Positions 42,190-53,430 are shown, counted from the first letter of the stretch. The stretch is DNA of 64,000 nucleotides from Cynocephalus volans (GCF_027409185.1 NC_084462.1:24961577-25025576), one strand, 5' to 3'. Numbers and translations are program-made. The notes: generated by a model not told the origin, from the letters alone.

Positions 42190-42470
42190 TTTTCCAGGCT
42201 TCCCTTGTAGCTAGGTGTGGCCATGTGACCAAATTCTGACCAAAGGGGTGTAAGCAGAAGTGTTATGTGGCCACTTCTGAAGAACTTCCTGAAGAAATAG
42301 TTGGTAAATGCCCCGGCACATTCTTCATTATCCCTCCCACCATCTGGTGTCTAGCACTCATCCTGGACCATGAGAATGAGGGCCATACCCTTGACATGGC
42401 AGAGTAGGGACTGGAATGAACCCAGCTTGCTGAGAGTTTCATGCAACAGGGACACTCTACACTCTACTGA
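42190..42470. repeat. unclassified interspersed repeat
   Basis: Shares 'taggtgtggccatgtgac' and following words with 55575-55990. Family not named. Confidence 0.4.
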
Positions 42471-42529
42471 TCTAGATTTTTATGTGAGAGAGAAAGAAAA
42501 TTGTAACTATTGTTTTGGGTTTTCTGTCA

Positions 42530-43600
42530 CTTGCATCTGACCCTTAAATTACTGAAAATGTCTTCATTCTAGAGTAATTCATAATTGTAGATTGGCTATG
42601 TATGGAATTACATGTTGAAAATTACTTTCCTGTAGAATTTTGGATGCATTGGTCCTTTGCCTTCTAGCTTTCAGGGTTGCTATTATAAATTCTAATATGG
42701 ATCATCTGTTTGTACCTTTAGAAACTTGTAAGATTTCTTTTCTATCTTCACTATTCTATATTTCACAAGGATATGCCTTGGTGAGTGTATTAGTCCATTT
42801 TTGTTGCTTATAACAAAATACATGGAACTGGGTAATTTATAAAGAAAATGAAATTTATTGCTTACAGTTTCTGACACTGAAAAGTCCAAAGTCCATCTGT
42901 TGATGGTGACAGTGATCCAAGGGTCTCACATTGCAGGATGGTGGAAGCAGAGAGAGGAGAGAGAAAGAGAAAGACAGACTCTCCTCTTCTTTTAAAGCCC
43001 TCAGAACCATGCCCTTGACCATGATTTTTAATCTACTCACTACTGCACAGTCCTACAATCCAATCACCTCTTTAAGGCTTCACCTTTCAATTACCATAAT
43101 AGGATTTCCCACCCTCTTAACAGTCACAGTGGGGGCTAAGTTTCTAATACATAAAACTTGGGGGACACAATTCAAGCTTCAGGGAGTTTTGGGGAGACAT
43201 AATTCAATCCATTACAGTGAGGTTCTTAGTTTTTATCAACTGTGCTGTGGCCCTTGATAGGTCTTGTTAATCTAAAAACTCATGCCCTTCTATTCTGGAA
43301 AATTTTCTTAAATTTTTTAGTGATCCTTTGTCCCCCCATTTTTTTCTCTTCTCTCTATTAATCATATATTAGATCTCCTGGGCTGGTCTTTTCATTTCCT
43401 CATATTTTCTTTCCATCCCATTTTTGAGCTACTTTTGGGACATTTCCTCAACTTTATTTTCCAACTATTCTTCTGAGGTTTTCATATTTTTAATTGCCAA
43501 GATTTTTTTTTTTCTTGTTCTCTGAATATCCTTTTAAAAAGAGTATCCTGCTTTTGTTTCCTGAATAAATGTAGTATCTTATCTCTCCAAGAATATTTAG
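42530..43600 (-). repeat. old L1M 3' UTR-like repeat split by a MaLR LTR
   Basis: Segments 42530-42785 and 43217-43600 read as one old L1 tail on the minus strand, interrupted by the LTR at 42786-43216. The right part resembles 27600-28330. Confidence 0.45.
42786..43216 (-). mobile_element. MaLR solo LTR with 5-bp TSD
   Basis: From TGTATTAG to CCATTACA on this strand, flanked by exact GTGAG at 42781-42785 and 43217-43221. Confidence 0.85.
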
Positions 43601-44100
43601 CATATTACAGTGTTGTGCAACCACCACTTCTGTCTAGTTCCAAAACATTTTTATTATCCCCAAAGAAAACCCTATAGGTATTAAGCAGTCACTCCTCATT
43701 CCCCTCTTCCCTAGCTCCCAACAACCACCAATATGCTACCTGTCTCTATTGTAGCATACATCAGTACATCTTTCCTCTTTATAGCTGAATGATATTCTCT
43801 TGTATGTATATACCACAATTTCTTTATTTTTTCCTCTGTTGATAGATATTTCGGTGGTTTCCACCTTTTGGCTATTGTGAATGGTGCTACTATGAACATT
43901 GACATACAATATTTATTTGAGTAGCTGTTTTCAGTTCTTTGGGGTACATAACCAGGAATGGAACTGCTGATTCATATGATAATTCTATATTTAACTATTT
44001 GTGGAATTGTTTTATAGTTTTCCACAGTGGCTGCACCATTTTACATTCCCATCAGCAATGTACAGAGATTCCAATTTCTCTGTATCCTCACCAACAATAG

Positions 44101-44385
44101 TTGTTTTGTTTTTTTGTGTGTTTTCGGCAGCTGGCTGCTACAGGGATCTGAACCTTTGAACCTTGGTGTTAGCAGCACCACATTCTTTTTTTAAAAAGAA
44201 AGATGACCAGTAAGCGGGTATTAACCCTTGACTTGGTGTTGTCAGCACCATGCTTGCCTAAGTGAGCCAACTGGCCATCCCTATACAGGGATCTGAACCC
44301 GTGGCCTCGGTGTTACCAACACCACACTCTCCCAAGTGAACCACGGGCCAGCACCACATTATAACCAACTAAGCTAACTGGCCAG
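44101..44385 (-). mobile_element. CYN SINE monomer, itself hit by a CYN dimer
   Basis: Outer parts 44101-44184 and 44350-44385 make one monomer. Flanking duplication CCAACAAT at 44091-44098 and 44386-44393. Confidence 0.75.
44185..44349 (-). mobile_element. CYN SINE dimer nested in a CYN monomer
   Basis: Flanked by the 11-bp duplication AGCACCACATT (44174-44184, 44350-44360), which is SINE sequence of the older copy. Confidence 0.85.
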
Positions 44386-44542
44386 CCAACAATTGCTCTT
44401 CTCCCCTTTTTTGATTATAGTCATCTTAGTGGGTATGAAGTAGTATCTCACTGTGGCTTTTATTTGCATTTCTTAATGACTAATGATGTTGACCATCTTT
44501 TCATGTACTTGTTGGCCATTTGTATATCTTCTTTGGAGATAT

Positions 44543-46951
44543 TGTTTTAGTACATTTGTGTTGCTATAACAGAAATACCTGAGACTGGGTAATTTATAAG
44601 GAAAAGAGGTTTATTTGGCTTATGATTCTGGGACAGCTGCATCTGGCATGGGCCTCAGGCTGTTTCTACTCATGGTGGAAAGTGGCAGGCAGCCGGTGGG
44701 TACAAGCAGATCACATGGCGAGAGGAAGCAAAAGAGAGAGAGAAGGTGCCAGGATCTTTTTAAGCAACAAGCTCTCGTGGGAACTAATAGAGCAAGAACT
44801 CACTCATTAATCCCCCTTCCCCCCAGGAGAGCATTAATCTATTCATGAGGGATCTGCCCCCACGATTCAATCAGTTTCCAACACTGCCACATTGGGGATC
44901 AAATTTCCACATGAGTTTTGGAGGGGACAACATATCCAAACCCCTTCATTCCGCCCCTGGCCCCCCAAAACTCATTTTCCTCTCACATACAAAATACAAT
45001 CACTCCATCTCAACAGTCCCAAAAGTCTTAGCTTGTTCCAGCACCAATTTAAAAGTCCAAAGTCCAAAGTCTCATCTGAGACCAAAAGCAAAAGTCCTTC
45101 CATCTGTGAACCTGAAAAACAAAGCCAAATTTATTTACTGCCAAGATAGAATGGTGGAACAGATACTGGGTATACGTTCACATTCCAAAAGGGAGGAATA
45201 GGCCAAAAGAAAGGAAAAACAGGTCCCAAACAAGTCTGAAACCCAGCAGGACAGGCATTAAATCTCAAGGCTGGTGAATCAACTGCCTCTGGACACTGGT
45301 GTGGGGGTTGGGTCCCCAAGTCCTTGGACAGCTCTGCTCCTATGGCTTTCCTGGGTCTCAGGCCACACTTCTCCTCTCCCAGGCTGGCGTTCCACTCTGG
45401 TAGCTCCACAGGTCTGGGGTCTCCATGGCGGTCCCACTCTCACGGCTCCACTAGGCATGGCGCTGTTGGGGTTTCTCTGCTGCAACTCTGACGCCACATT
45501 TCTGCTCGGCATTGCTCTAAGGAAGGCTGTCTGTGGTGACTCCACCCCTGACAGATCTCTTCCTGGGCCCCCAGACTTTTCCATACATACTTTGAAATCT
45601 GGGTGGAGGCTCCCAAGCCTTCCCAGCTCTGGAATTCTGTGAGCCTGCAGACCTAACACCACGTGGATGCTGCCAAGTCTTCCGGCTTGTATTTTCCAAA
45701 GCTGTGGATCCAGCCACACCTGGGACCAATTTAGCCACAGCTGGAGCAGCCAAAACAGCTGGGGTGCTGGTGCTGGAAGCAGCTTCTCGAGGTGGCCCTG
45801 GCAGAAAGCCCATGGAGGGTGCCTTGGGCCTGTTCCCCAAGACCATTCTGTCTCCCTAGGCCTTTGGGCCTGAAATGGAAGGGTTGGCCCCAGAGGCTTC
45901 TGCAATGCCTTCGGGGCCTTTTTCTCCTTCTCTCGATAATCCCTTTCCTTTGTACTAATCTTCTTAGCTAATGGCCACTGGGCTGCACCATTGCATGCTC
46001 TCTGCTTTTCTACCACATGGCCATGCTGCAAATTTCCAAATCTTTACACTCTGTTCCCTTTTTAAATTCTGGCTTTACATCATGCCTATTCTGCCATAAC
46101 TCAGCATAGGCTGTTAGAAATAACCATGCAGCATCCTTAATGCTTTGCTGCTTTGAAATTTCTTCCACCAGATACTCTGGTTCACAACTCTTCACTCCCA
46201 CCTTCCACAAAGTCCAAGGGCATGGACACAATGCAGCCAGGTTCCTTGCTATGGTGTAGCAAGGGTTATCTTTTGTCCAATTCTCAATAAGTTCCTCATT
46301 TCTATCTGAGACCTCATCATCCACATGGCCTTTACTGTCCACATTTCTATCAGAATTCTGCTTGCCACCACAGAAGTCTCTAAGACATTCCAAACTGTCC
46401 TCATCTTTTTATCTTCTTCTAAGTTTTCCAAACTCCTCCAATCTTTGCCCATTACCCAGTTCCAAAGCTGTATCCACATTTTCAAGTATCTGTATAGCAA
46501 CACCCCACTTCTCTGGTACCAAATTTCTGTTTTAGTCAGTTTCGTGTTGCTATAACAGAAATACCTGAGACTGGGTAATTTATAAAGGACAGAGGTTTAT
46601 TTGGCTTGTAATACTGGGACAGCTGCACCTGGCATGGGCCTCAGGCTGCTTCTACTCATGTCAGAAAAGCGGCAGATAGCCAGCAGGTACAAATAGATAA
46701 CATGGTGAGAGAGAGCAAGAAGGAGAAGCAAGAGACAGAGAGAGAGGAGGTGCCAGGGTCCTTTGAACAATCTGGTCTCGCAGGAACTAGTAGAGCGAGA
46801 ACTCACTCATTAATCCCCCCTCCCCCAGGGAGAGCATTAATCCATTCATGAGGGATCCACCCCCATGACTCAATCAGTTTCCAACACTGCCACATTGGAG
46901 ATCAAATTTCCACATGAGTTTTGGAGGGAACAACACATCCAAACTCCATCA
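44543..46951 (-). mobile_element. MaLR retrotransposon with both LTRs, broken
   Basis: Two related LTRs in the same orientation (44543-44948 and 46528-46951) flank about 1.6 kb of internal sequence inside an L1. In minus-strand order the element starts at 46951 and ends at 44543. The internal part has gag-like frames of the THE1/MST kind, split between two reading frames around 46249-46503 and 46010-46393, and a longer non-homologous frame at 45279-46031. It lacks pol, as is usual for MaLRs. It cannot encode an intact protein. Confidence 0.85.
46010..46503 (-). pseudogene. degenerate gag-like region of the MaLR element
   Basis: Two overlapping minus-strand frames (46249-46503 and 46010-46393) each continue part of one gag-like sequence of THE1/MST-type internal regions, so at least one frameshift separates them. 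A relic, not a host gene. Confidence 0.6.
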
Positions 46952-46978
46952 TCTATGCAAGGTCCTTTGGCCATTTTT

Positions 46979-47430
46979 ATTTTATTTTTGAGACATGCTT
47001 TATTTATTCAGATTATTTAATATACAATGATGCAACTGTGACCCAAAGTGTGCAAAGTTAAAGCCTTCAACTGCAGCTGAGAGGAGACGGCAGGAATGGT
47101 TCATCTGGGGCTGGTGGCAAGTCAGGAAGGATAGGCAGGTGGCCATGACCAGGGCAGTCTTCTCCCCAGGGCCAGGGATGGGGGAGTGGCCTGAGGAGCA
47201 CGGCCCAAGAGTAGCCTATGGTGAGCAGAAGGGGGCAGAAACCTCCCCCTCGCCCATATCAGAGGTCTAGAAGTGCCACATGGCTGAGGGTGGAGCAGCC
47301 TGGGAAAGGGGCCAGAGGCAGGACAAGGAGAACACCATTTCCTGGGGTGGGGGTTAGGGAGGGAAGTACCCTACAGGAGAAGCCAGGAGGGACCACCTGC
47401 CCCAAGGGTGGGACCCAGGCCAGACCAGCC
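46979..47430 (-). pseudogene. 5'-truncated retrocopy of an unidentified mRNA 3' UTR
   Basis: On the minus strand, GC-rich transcript-like sequence ends with CTGAATAAATAAAGCATGTC (poly(A) signal, 46992-47011) and a mutated A-tail. A perfect 12-bp duplication TTGGCCATTTTT flanks it at 46967-46978 and 47431-47442. Inserted in L1 sequence. I could not identify the source gene; no coding part is evident. Confidence 0.75.
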
Positions 47431-48230
47431 TTGGCCATTTTTTAAATTGGAATATTTTTGTTGTTGAGTTTTAGGAGTTTTCTATATATTCTGGATATTA
47501 ATCCCTTTTCAGATACACGATTTGCAAATATTTTCTCCCTTTCCATGGGTTATCTTTTTTTCTCTGTTGATATTGTCTTTTGATGAACAAAATTTTTAAA
47601 TTTTTCATAAAGTCCAATTTATTTTTGTTGTTGCTGTTGCCTGTGCCTTTGGTGTCATATCCAAGAAATAATTGACAAATCCAATGTCATGAAGCTCTTC
47701 CCTTATGTTTTCTTCTGAAAGTTTTTAGTTTTAGGTCTTACGCTTCAGTCTTTGATCCATTTTGAGTTAACTTTTGTATATGGTAGTAGGTAAGGGTTCA
47801 ATTTCATTCTTTTGCATGTGGATATCCAGTTTCCCCAGCAATATTTGTTGAAAAAAAATGGTTATTTTCCCATCAAATGGTCTTGACACCTTTGTCCAAA
47901 ATCATTTGGCCATATGTGTGGATTTATTTCTGGGCCCTCTGTTCTATTTCATTGGTCTAAATGTCTGTCTTTATGTCAGTGCCACACTATTTTGATTACT
48001 GTATCTTTGTAATAAGTTTTGAAATCAGGAAGTGTGAGCTCTCTAGCTTTGTTCTTCTTTTTCAAGATTGTTTTGGCTATTTTGGGTCCCTTGAGAGCCC
48101 CTATGAATTTTAGGATGAATTTTTCTTTTTCTGCAAAAAACATCATTGTGATTTTGATAGGGATTGCATTAAATCTGTAGATCACTTTGGGTAGTATTGA
48201 TATCTTTTGTTCTTGTTTCTGGTTTTGTTT

Positions 48231-48330
48231 GTTTGTTTGTTTTTTGCAGCTGGCCAGCATAGGGATCAAACCCTGGGCCTTGGTGTTATCAGTACCATAC
48301 TCTAACCAACTGAGCTAACTGGCTAGCCCC
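48231..48330 (-). mobile_element. CYN SINE, monomer
   Basis: Tail of GTTT repeats on this strand, then 'gcagctggccagcataggg ... ctaactggctagcccc', inside L1 ORF2 sequence. Confidence 0.8.
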
Positions 48331-48953
48331 TACATTGTAGCAATAGTAAGTCTTCCAATCCATGAACATAGGATGTATTTTCGTTTATTTATGTCTTTTT
48401 CAATTTATTTCAGCAATGTTTTGTAGTTTTCATTGTACAAATCTTTCACCTCCCTGGTTAAATTAATTCCTGAGTATTTTATTCTTTTTGAGGCTATAAT
48501 GGAATTGTTTTTGTGATTTCCTTTTTAGATTGCTCATTGTTCATATATAGAAATGCAACTGATTTTTATGTGAGTCTAATGCCTTTTTAAACTTTCAATT
48601 AATCTTGTTTTTAGCCTCCGCATTTACCCCACTTCCAGATGTACCTGCTGCCACCAGTTCTTGAAGGGATCACTTGTAGTTGTATCACAGATCATTGGTG
48701 TTCTGTTCATCTGTGGGTGTTTTTCAGTCTTTCATATCCCCATACTTCATTTTCAATAGTTTCTATTGTCATGTCTTCAAGTTCATGATATTGTTTTCTG
48801 TACTGTCTAATCTGCTGTTACTCTCATCCACTGTACTTTTCATCTCACACATTATATATTTCATTTCTAGAAGTTAGACTTGGGCCTTTTTAAAATCATC
48901 TTTATTTACCCTTATTATGCTCATTCTTTTTTCTACCTTTTTCAACATAGGAA

Positions 48954-48954
<1 letters not shown>

Positions 48955-49020
<66 letters not shown>
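48955..49020. repeat. (TA)n microsatellite
   Basis: 66 bp of perfect TA repeat, followed by a short CA run. Sits where the A-tail of a minus-strand CYN SINE should be. Confidence 0.95.
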
Positions 49021-49023
<3 letters not shown>

Positions 49024-49085
49024 GCACACACACACTTAGGGTTATAAGGCTGTGTTCTAACCAACTGAGCTAACCGGCCAGCCCC
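48960..49085 (-). mobile_element. CYN SINE fragment with a (TA)n tail
   Basis: 'aaccaactgagctaaccggccagcccc' is the 5' end of a CYN unit. Flanked by the exact 11-bp duplication AGGAAGTATAT (48949-48959, 49086-49096), so the TA tract lies inside the insertion. Confidence 0.75.
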
Positions 49086-49639
49086 AGGAAGTATATTTTT
49101 AATAGCTGTTTTGATATCCTTGTCTACTAATTCTATCATCTGTGTCATTTCTGGGTGTGTTTCTACTGTTCGATTTTTTTTTCTTTTTTGGCTCACTATG
49201 CGTCATGTTTTCCTTATCCTTTGCACCTATGACTTTTTTTATTGATGCCAGACATTGTGAATTTTACATTTGGATTCCTTTGTATTCCTTAAGTATTTTT
49301 GACCTCTATTTTGAGATGCAGTTAAGTTATTTGGAAATAGTTTGTGATTTTTTTCAAGGCTTGCTTTTAAGCTTTGTCAGCAGAACCCAAAGCAGCCTTT
49401 AGTCTAGGGCTAAATACCATTTGGCATACTCTCAATGCCTTGTGTATCATGAGGTTTCATCATTCTGGCTGTTAGGAATGTGAACTACTTCCAGTGATGT
49501 GTGATCCCCAGAAATTGTTTTACTTGTTCCTTTCTGGTGGTTCATTATCTGGACTTGAGTAGTTTCATCACACACATATGCTAAGTACTCAGCTGAACAC
49601 TCAAGGGAAACCCTCTAAAGATTTCAGGAGCTGTCTCTC

Positions 49640-49680
49640 TTTTTTTGTTTTTTCTTTTTTGGTAGCTGGCTGGTTCCTCC
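49640..49680 (-). mobile_element. possible CYN fragment
   Basis: 'ttttttggtagctggctggtt' resembles a SINE 3' end. Too short to be sure. Confidence 0.3.
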
Positions 49681-49695
49681 CTGTTTCTGTCACTG

Positions 49696-49703
<8 letters not shown>

Positions 49704-49756
<53 letters not shown>
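49704..49756. repeat. (TC)n microsatellite
   Basis: About 52 bp of perfect CT repeat. Confidence 0.95.
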
Positions 49757-49757
<1 letters not shown>

Positions 49758-50599
49758 GTACTTTGACCTGTAAACTCAAGTTCTCTTGGTCTCCCTGAAT
49801 TTTCAGCTGTCTCCTCAACTCAGAGAACCCAATGAGCTCTGCTGACCCAGATGGGGAACTGCAGATGGGGAACTCTCTGCAGGCAGTCAGCTGGGACAAT
49901 GTAGGGCTGACCTCATTCTTGCCCCTTTTCTCAGAGATCACTGTCCTGTGCTGCCCATTGTCAAGTGTCTGAAAACAATTGTTTTATATATCTTGTCCAT
50001 TTTTTAGTCATTTAAAGTGAGAGGGTGAATGTGGTCCCTGTTATTCCATCTTGGACAGAAGCTAAAGTCCACTTGCTTGTCTCTTTATATCAGATGACTT
50101 CAAAGGCCACAGGCTACCCCATGATTTGCCTGTGTTAGGATCATCTGCTTCCAATCAGCTGTGGCCAGGGACACTTAGAACAAAATTTTGCTGCTACACT
50201 GGGCTGCCCACTCAGTAGGACTATGGTAGGTTGATTTCCTTAGAAGAATCTGTGGGCATGGAAGATGCCATGGCCAACATGCACAGAATAGCACTTACTT
50301 AGGAGTCCTTTGACTCATTTACTGATTGGCCTGAAAATATTTCCATTTGAGTGGGGAGGTGAAGAAAAAGGAAGTTTTGAAACTAGTCCAGGCTGCAGGG
50401 CAAGATGCCCTTATGCCCTTGCTAACTCAGTGGCGCTAGAGGTGAACCTTTGGCACACCCAAGAGACAATCACGGTGGAGGCCCCCAGGGTTTTGAAGCA
50501 AGACCACATTTCAGCAGATAATTATTCTTCTTTCAGGAAACATCTCCTAGCTTGCTCCTGAAGTTTGGTGGAAATGTCTGAAATAAAAAGTTACCATGA

Positions 50600-50700
50600 G
50601 TGCTCACTTTGGCAACACATATTCTAAAATTGGAATGATACAGAGATTAGCATGGCCCCTGGGCAAGGATGACACGCAAATTTGTGAAGCATTCCATATT
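50600..50700 (+). pseudogene. RNU6 (pseudogene): U6 snRNA retropseudogene
   Basis: Near full-length U6, from GTGCTCACTTTGGCAACACA to GAAGCATTCCATATT, with point changes and a 3-base deletion before 'gattagcatggcc'. It ends in an A-tail instead of the U-run, and a perfect 15-bp duplication AAAAAGTTACCATGA flanks it (50585-50599, 50711-50725). That indicates L1-mediated retroposition. No upstream PSE/TATA is seen, so it is not a functional gene. Confidence 0.93.
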
Positions 50701-50795
50701 AAAAAAAAAAAAAAAGTTACCATGAATCCTGAACTGAGCATTGCTCACTTCAAAATTGGGTAACCTAGAAGCCTTTCATTATCAAGTAGAATCTA

Positions 50796-50890
50796 GGGCT
50801 GACCAGTTAGCTCAGTTGGTTAGAGTGTGATGCTGATAACACCAAGGTCCAGAGTTCTATCCCCCGCCCCCTGCCAAAAAAAAAAAAAAA
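50796..50890 (+). mobile_element. CYN SINE, monomer
   Basis: 'gggctgaccagttagctcagttggttagagtg' is very close to tRNA-Ile. It ends in a C-rich stretch and an A-tail. Confidence 0.85.
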
Positions 50891-51649
50891 GAATAAGACT
50901 ACTACTAAGTATAACCTAGACCCTGAAGGTCTAAGTAAGCTACCAGAGCAAGCTGTTCAAAGTCTAAAAGTTTCTACCCTCCCCTGTCAAGTGTGCCTTC
51001 CCGTGCCCCATTTCTCCCCAACCTAAACTTAAGCCCTTGGTTGCATGGGAGGGCTTCCCTATGATTACTTAGACAAGGGCAAGAAGACTTTAGCCAGGTT
51101 TACAGATGGTCTGTGTGGTATGCTGGTACCACCCAGAAGCGGACTGCCTAAGCATTATTACATTAAAAGCCCATGGAAAGTTTTGAAGATGGTAGCACGA
51201 AGGCAGCATTTCCCTTTTACCTTCTTGGGAACCATTCAAGAGCAATACAGAGAATAAGAAACAAAAATACAAACCCCAATTTCAGCAAAACAATGAGCTA
51301 GCTAAAACTTCAAACCCCAATTCAGGTGGAAGGGCTGCCAAAAGTGGTGGGGTTCTAGCAGAGGTGCATGTGGAAGGAGGAAGGCAAGGTCACAGCTACT
51401 GCAGATCTCAAAAAGAGCAGGCGAAATAACTTTCTCAGGGCGAGGGGCATTCCATGAAGTGCAAAAGCCACTATGGCGCCCGTTTCAGGTGTTTGAGACA
51501 GGGGAACTGAGTAGAGGCAATGGCAGCAGAAGCTTCCTGTACCTAACTTAGCTCTGAGAAGCAGAAGAGGAGGGGCTGAGTGACAGCAGGTGAGCCATTG
51601 CATGAGGCCGTCTCTCTCTGGGGTAGCAAGGTAGAAAGGGAATTCGCAT

Positions 51650-52540
51650 TATGAAAAGCTCCACAAATAAGTGAGGAGTTGGATGACCTTAATAGCATAA
51701 TTAATAAGTTAGATGTGATATTATCAAACACACCTTAGATTCAGGTACCCAGAGCAAATTCACCAAAGTTGATTGAATTATGCTACAAAGAAAGCCTCAT
51801 TAAATTTCAGAAGATAGAACTAGTGCATACGTCATTCTCTGATCACTATGTAATACGACTATACATTAATATTAAAACTAAGAAGGGGAAGTGTCCCTCT
51901 CTGAAAATTTTTTATTGCTCTCTTTTTTAAAAAAAAAAACTCTTTAGTCAATAAAAAAATACAAATCAAAATGCAGAATATTTAGAAAATAATTTTAAAA
52001 ACACAACATATCACAATCTATGAGACACAGCTAAAATAATGCTCATACGTTTTTGGCCTTAAATACAGAAAAAATTACAATAAAATAAGTAAGCATCCAA
52101 CTCAAGAAATTTTTTAAAAAGAAAAACAAAATAAACCTAAGAGAAGCAGAAGAAATAAATTAATAGATACAATCAGAAATTAAGTTAGAAAACAAAAAAC
52201 GAAACCAGTAGAGCTAATAAATAACATGGGAATAAATGGGTGCTTCTTTAATATGATAATATTTATGTTAACCCAAAAGTCGGCATCATGCTCTATGGGG
52301 AAATAAAGATACAGTCCCATTAAAGTAGGGAATGAGAAAAGATATCCATCATTATTTCACTTGTTCTAGACATTCAAATAACTTGATTAGACAAAAGAAA
52401 GTAATTAGAGATAGAAAAAAAAATCAAAATGAGGTTAAAACTATCATTATTTGAAGATAATATGATCTCTACTAGAAAAATGAAGAAAATCAACTGAAAA
52501 AAGGTATTATAAACAATACGTGAATTCGGTAGGAGGCTAG
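51650..52540 (+). mobile_element. L1 ORF2 fragment, decayed
   Basis: A-rich L1 ORF2 wording in order: 'tgatcactatgtaatacgac', 'gctaaaataatgctcatac', 'gcatccaactcaagaaatttt', 'aaaataaacctaagagaagcagaag'. No open frame. Confidence 0.65.
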
Positions 52541-52814
52541 ATACCATCCTGAGGGCCAAAAAGGTCATTGGTTTTCTTGGGAATCTGTCAGAAACCTGGC
52601 AGGTAGCAAGTCAACTCTATCAGGTTCCTTCTGTCAGAGAGGATTTATACATTCTGCAAGAAACTTTTATTCTATATTTCGGTTTTCTTCTCCTGCAAAT
52701 CATACCTCAGACTATTTCACCACCTCTGGAATTACTGACTCCACGTAACACAGAATGGCCCAGAAAAAAATTGTCTCCAACCAAGAAACTTGCCTCAGTT
52801 AAAAAAAAATAAGA

Positions 52815-53430
52815 CAGTTGGCCAGCCATGGGCCATTATTATATTTCTCATCCACCAGAAGCAGCTGGCCTTGTAGAACAATGGAATGGTCTACTGAGAA
52901 CAGATCTAGCAGTATCCGGGAGACCACACCTATGAGGCTGGGATGCTCTCTTGCAGATAGTGATATGTGATCCGAACTGTGCCTGATACACACTGCCAGT
53001 TCTCCCTCAGCCAATACAGAGATCCAGAAACCAAGGGCAGGCGGGGTGGGGGTGGGGGGGGCGTGAGGGGTGGGGTGGCAGCTCTCAATATTACTTTTCT
53101 CTCTAAAAATATTTGCTTTCCATCCCCCAAGTCACTTATGCTTTGTGGACTTAGCTGCTCAAGGGCTACATGTTCTCACTGGGATACCAAATAAAGATTC
53201 CACCTCCCCATTTAGGTCTCCTCTGACACTAGGGCAGCTAGTGCCAAGAAAGGTTGTCCTCATGCTGGCTGTACTCCCCCCGATTATGAAAGGGTAACAG
53301 GGTTGTTGCTCTCCGATATGACCTGGGTGGAGTAGAGATGGGAGGTGGATGAGCCCCTTGGTTGCCCTGGCACTGCCACACCCAGTGGCAAAAAACTAAC
53401 AGAAAATTATCACAGTCTATATTAATGTTC
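52815..53430 (+). mobile_element. ERVL-type pol fragment: integrase end / dUTPase region, broken
   Basis: About 52860-52905 encodes an integrase signature (E-Q-W-N-G-L-L after a His-Pro-type context). The following sequence has the wording of the ERVL pol 3' part. Stops interrupt every frame. Collinear with the pieces at 40.3-40.8 and 50.4-51.3 kb. Confidence 0.55.

Larger units (their letters stand above)
43601..48610 (-). mobile_element. L1 (3' UTR and distal ORF2), riddled with later insertions
   Basis: L1 pieces at 43601-44090, 44394-44542, 46952-46978, 47443-48230 and 48331-48610 join into one collinear minus-strand L1. The frame at 47976-48269 still shows the distal ORF2 signature ([20 protein letters not shown]). 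Between the pieces sit two CYN SINEs, a MaLR element, an mRNA retrocopy and another CYN. Confidence 0.8.
48611..50070. repeat. old interspersed repeat, L1M-like
   Basis: Wording such as 'ctaattctatcatctgtgtcatttctggg', 'ttgatgccagacattgtgaatttta' and 'ggtccctgttattccatcttgg' is common to old L1M-associated sequence. Orientation and subfamily not resolved. Contains the elements at 48960-49085 and 49640-49756. Confidence 0.45.
50380..51330 (+). mobile_element. ERVL-type pol fragment: connection / RNase H, broken
   Basis: Frames at 50310-50561 and 51045-51257 hold pieces of an ERVL-like pol. The second shows the RNase H motif F-T-D-G at about 51098-51109. The region is cut by a U6 retropseudogene (50600) and a CYN SINE (50796). 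Several frameshifts. Confidence 0.55.

Noticed and set aside
45279-46031. 250-codon minus-strand frame
   Set aside because: Lies in the internal region of a MaLR element; no sign of host gene structure or conservation.
47218-47445. Plus-strand frame in GC-rich island at 47.2 kb
   Set aside because: It is the antisense of a retrocopied mRNA 3' end with poly(A) signal on the other strand.
48942-49196. Frame with alternating Tyr-Ile
   Set aside because: Translation of a (TA)n microsatellite and SINE.
49578-49941. Frames with Ser-Leu or Arg-Glu runs
   Set aside because: Translation of a (TC)n microsatellite.
50600-50700. Functional U6 snRNA gene
   Set aside because: A-tail, target duplication, internal deletion and no upstream promoter elements.
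50796-50890. Possible tRNA-Ile gene (and the other tRNA-like units)
   Set aside because: Mutated stems, A-tails, target duplications and dimer structures show SINEs, not tRNA genes.
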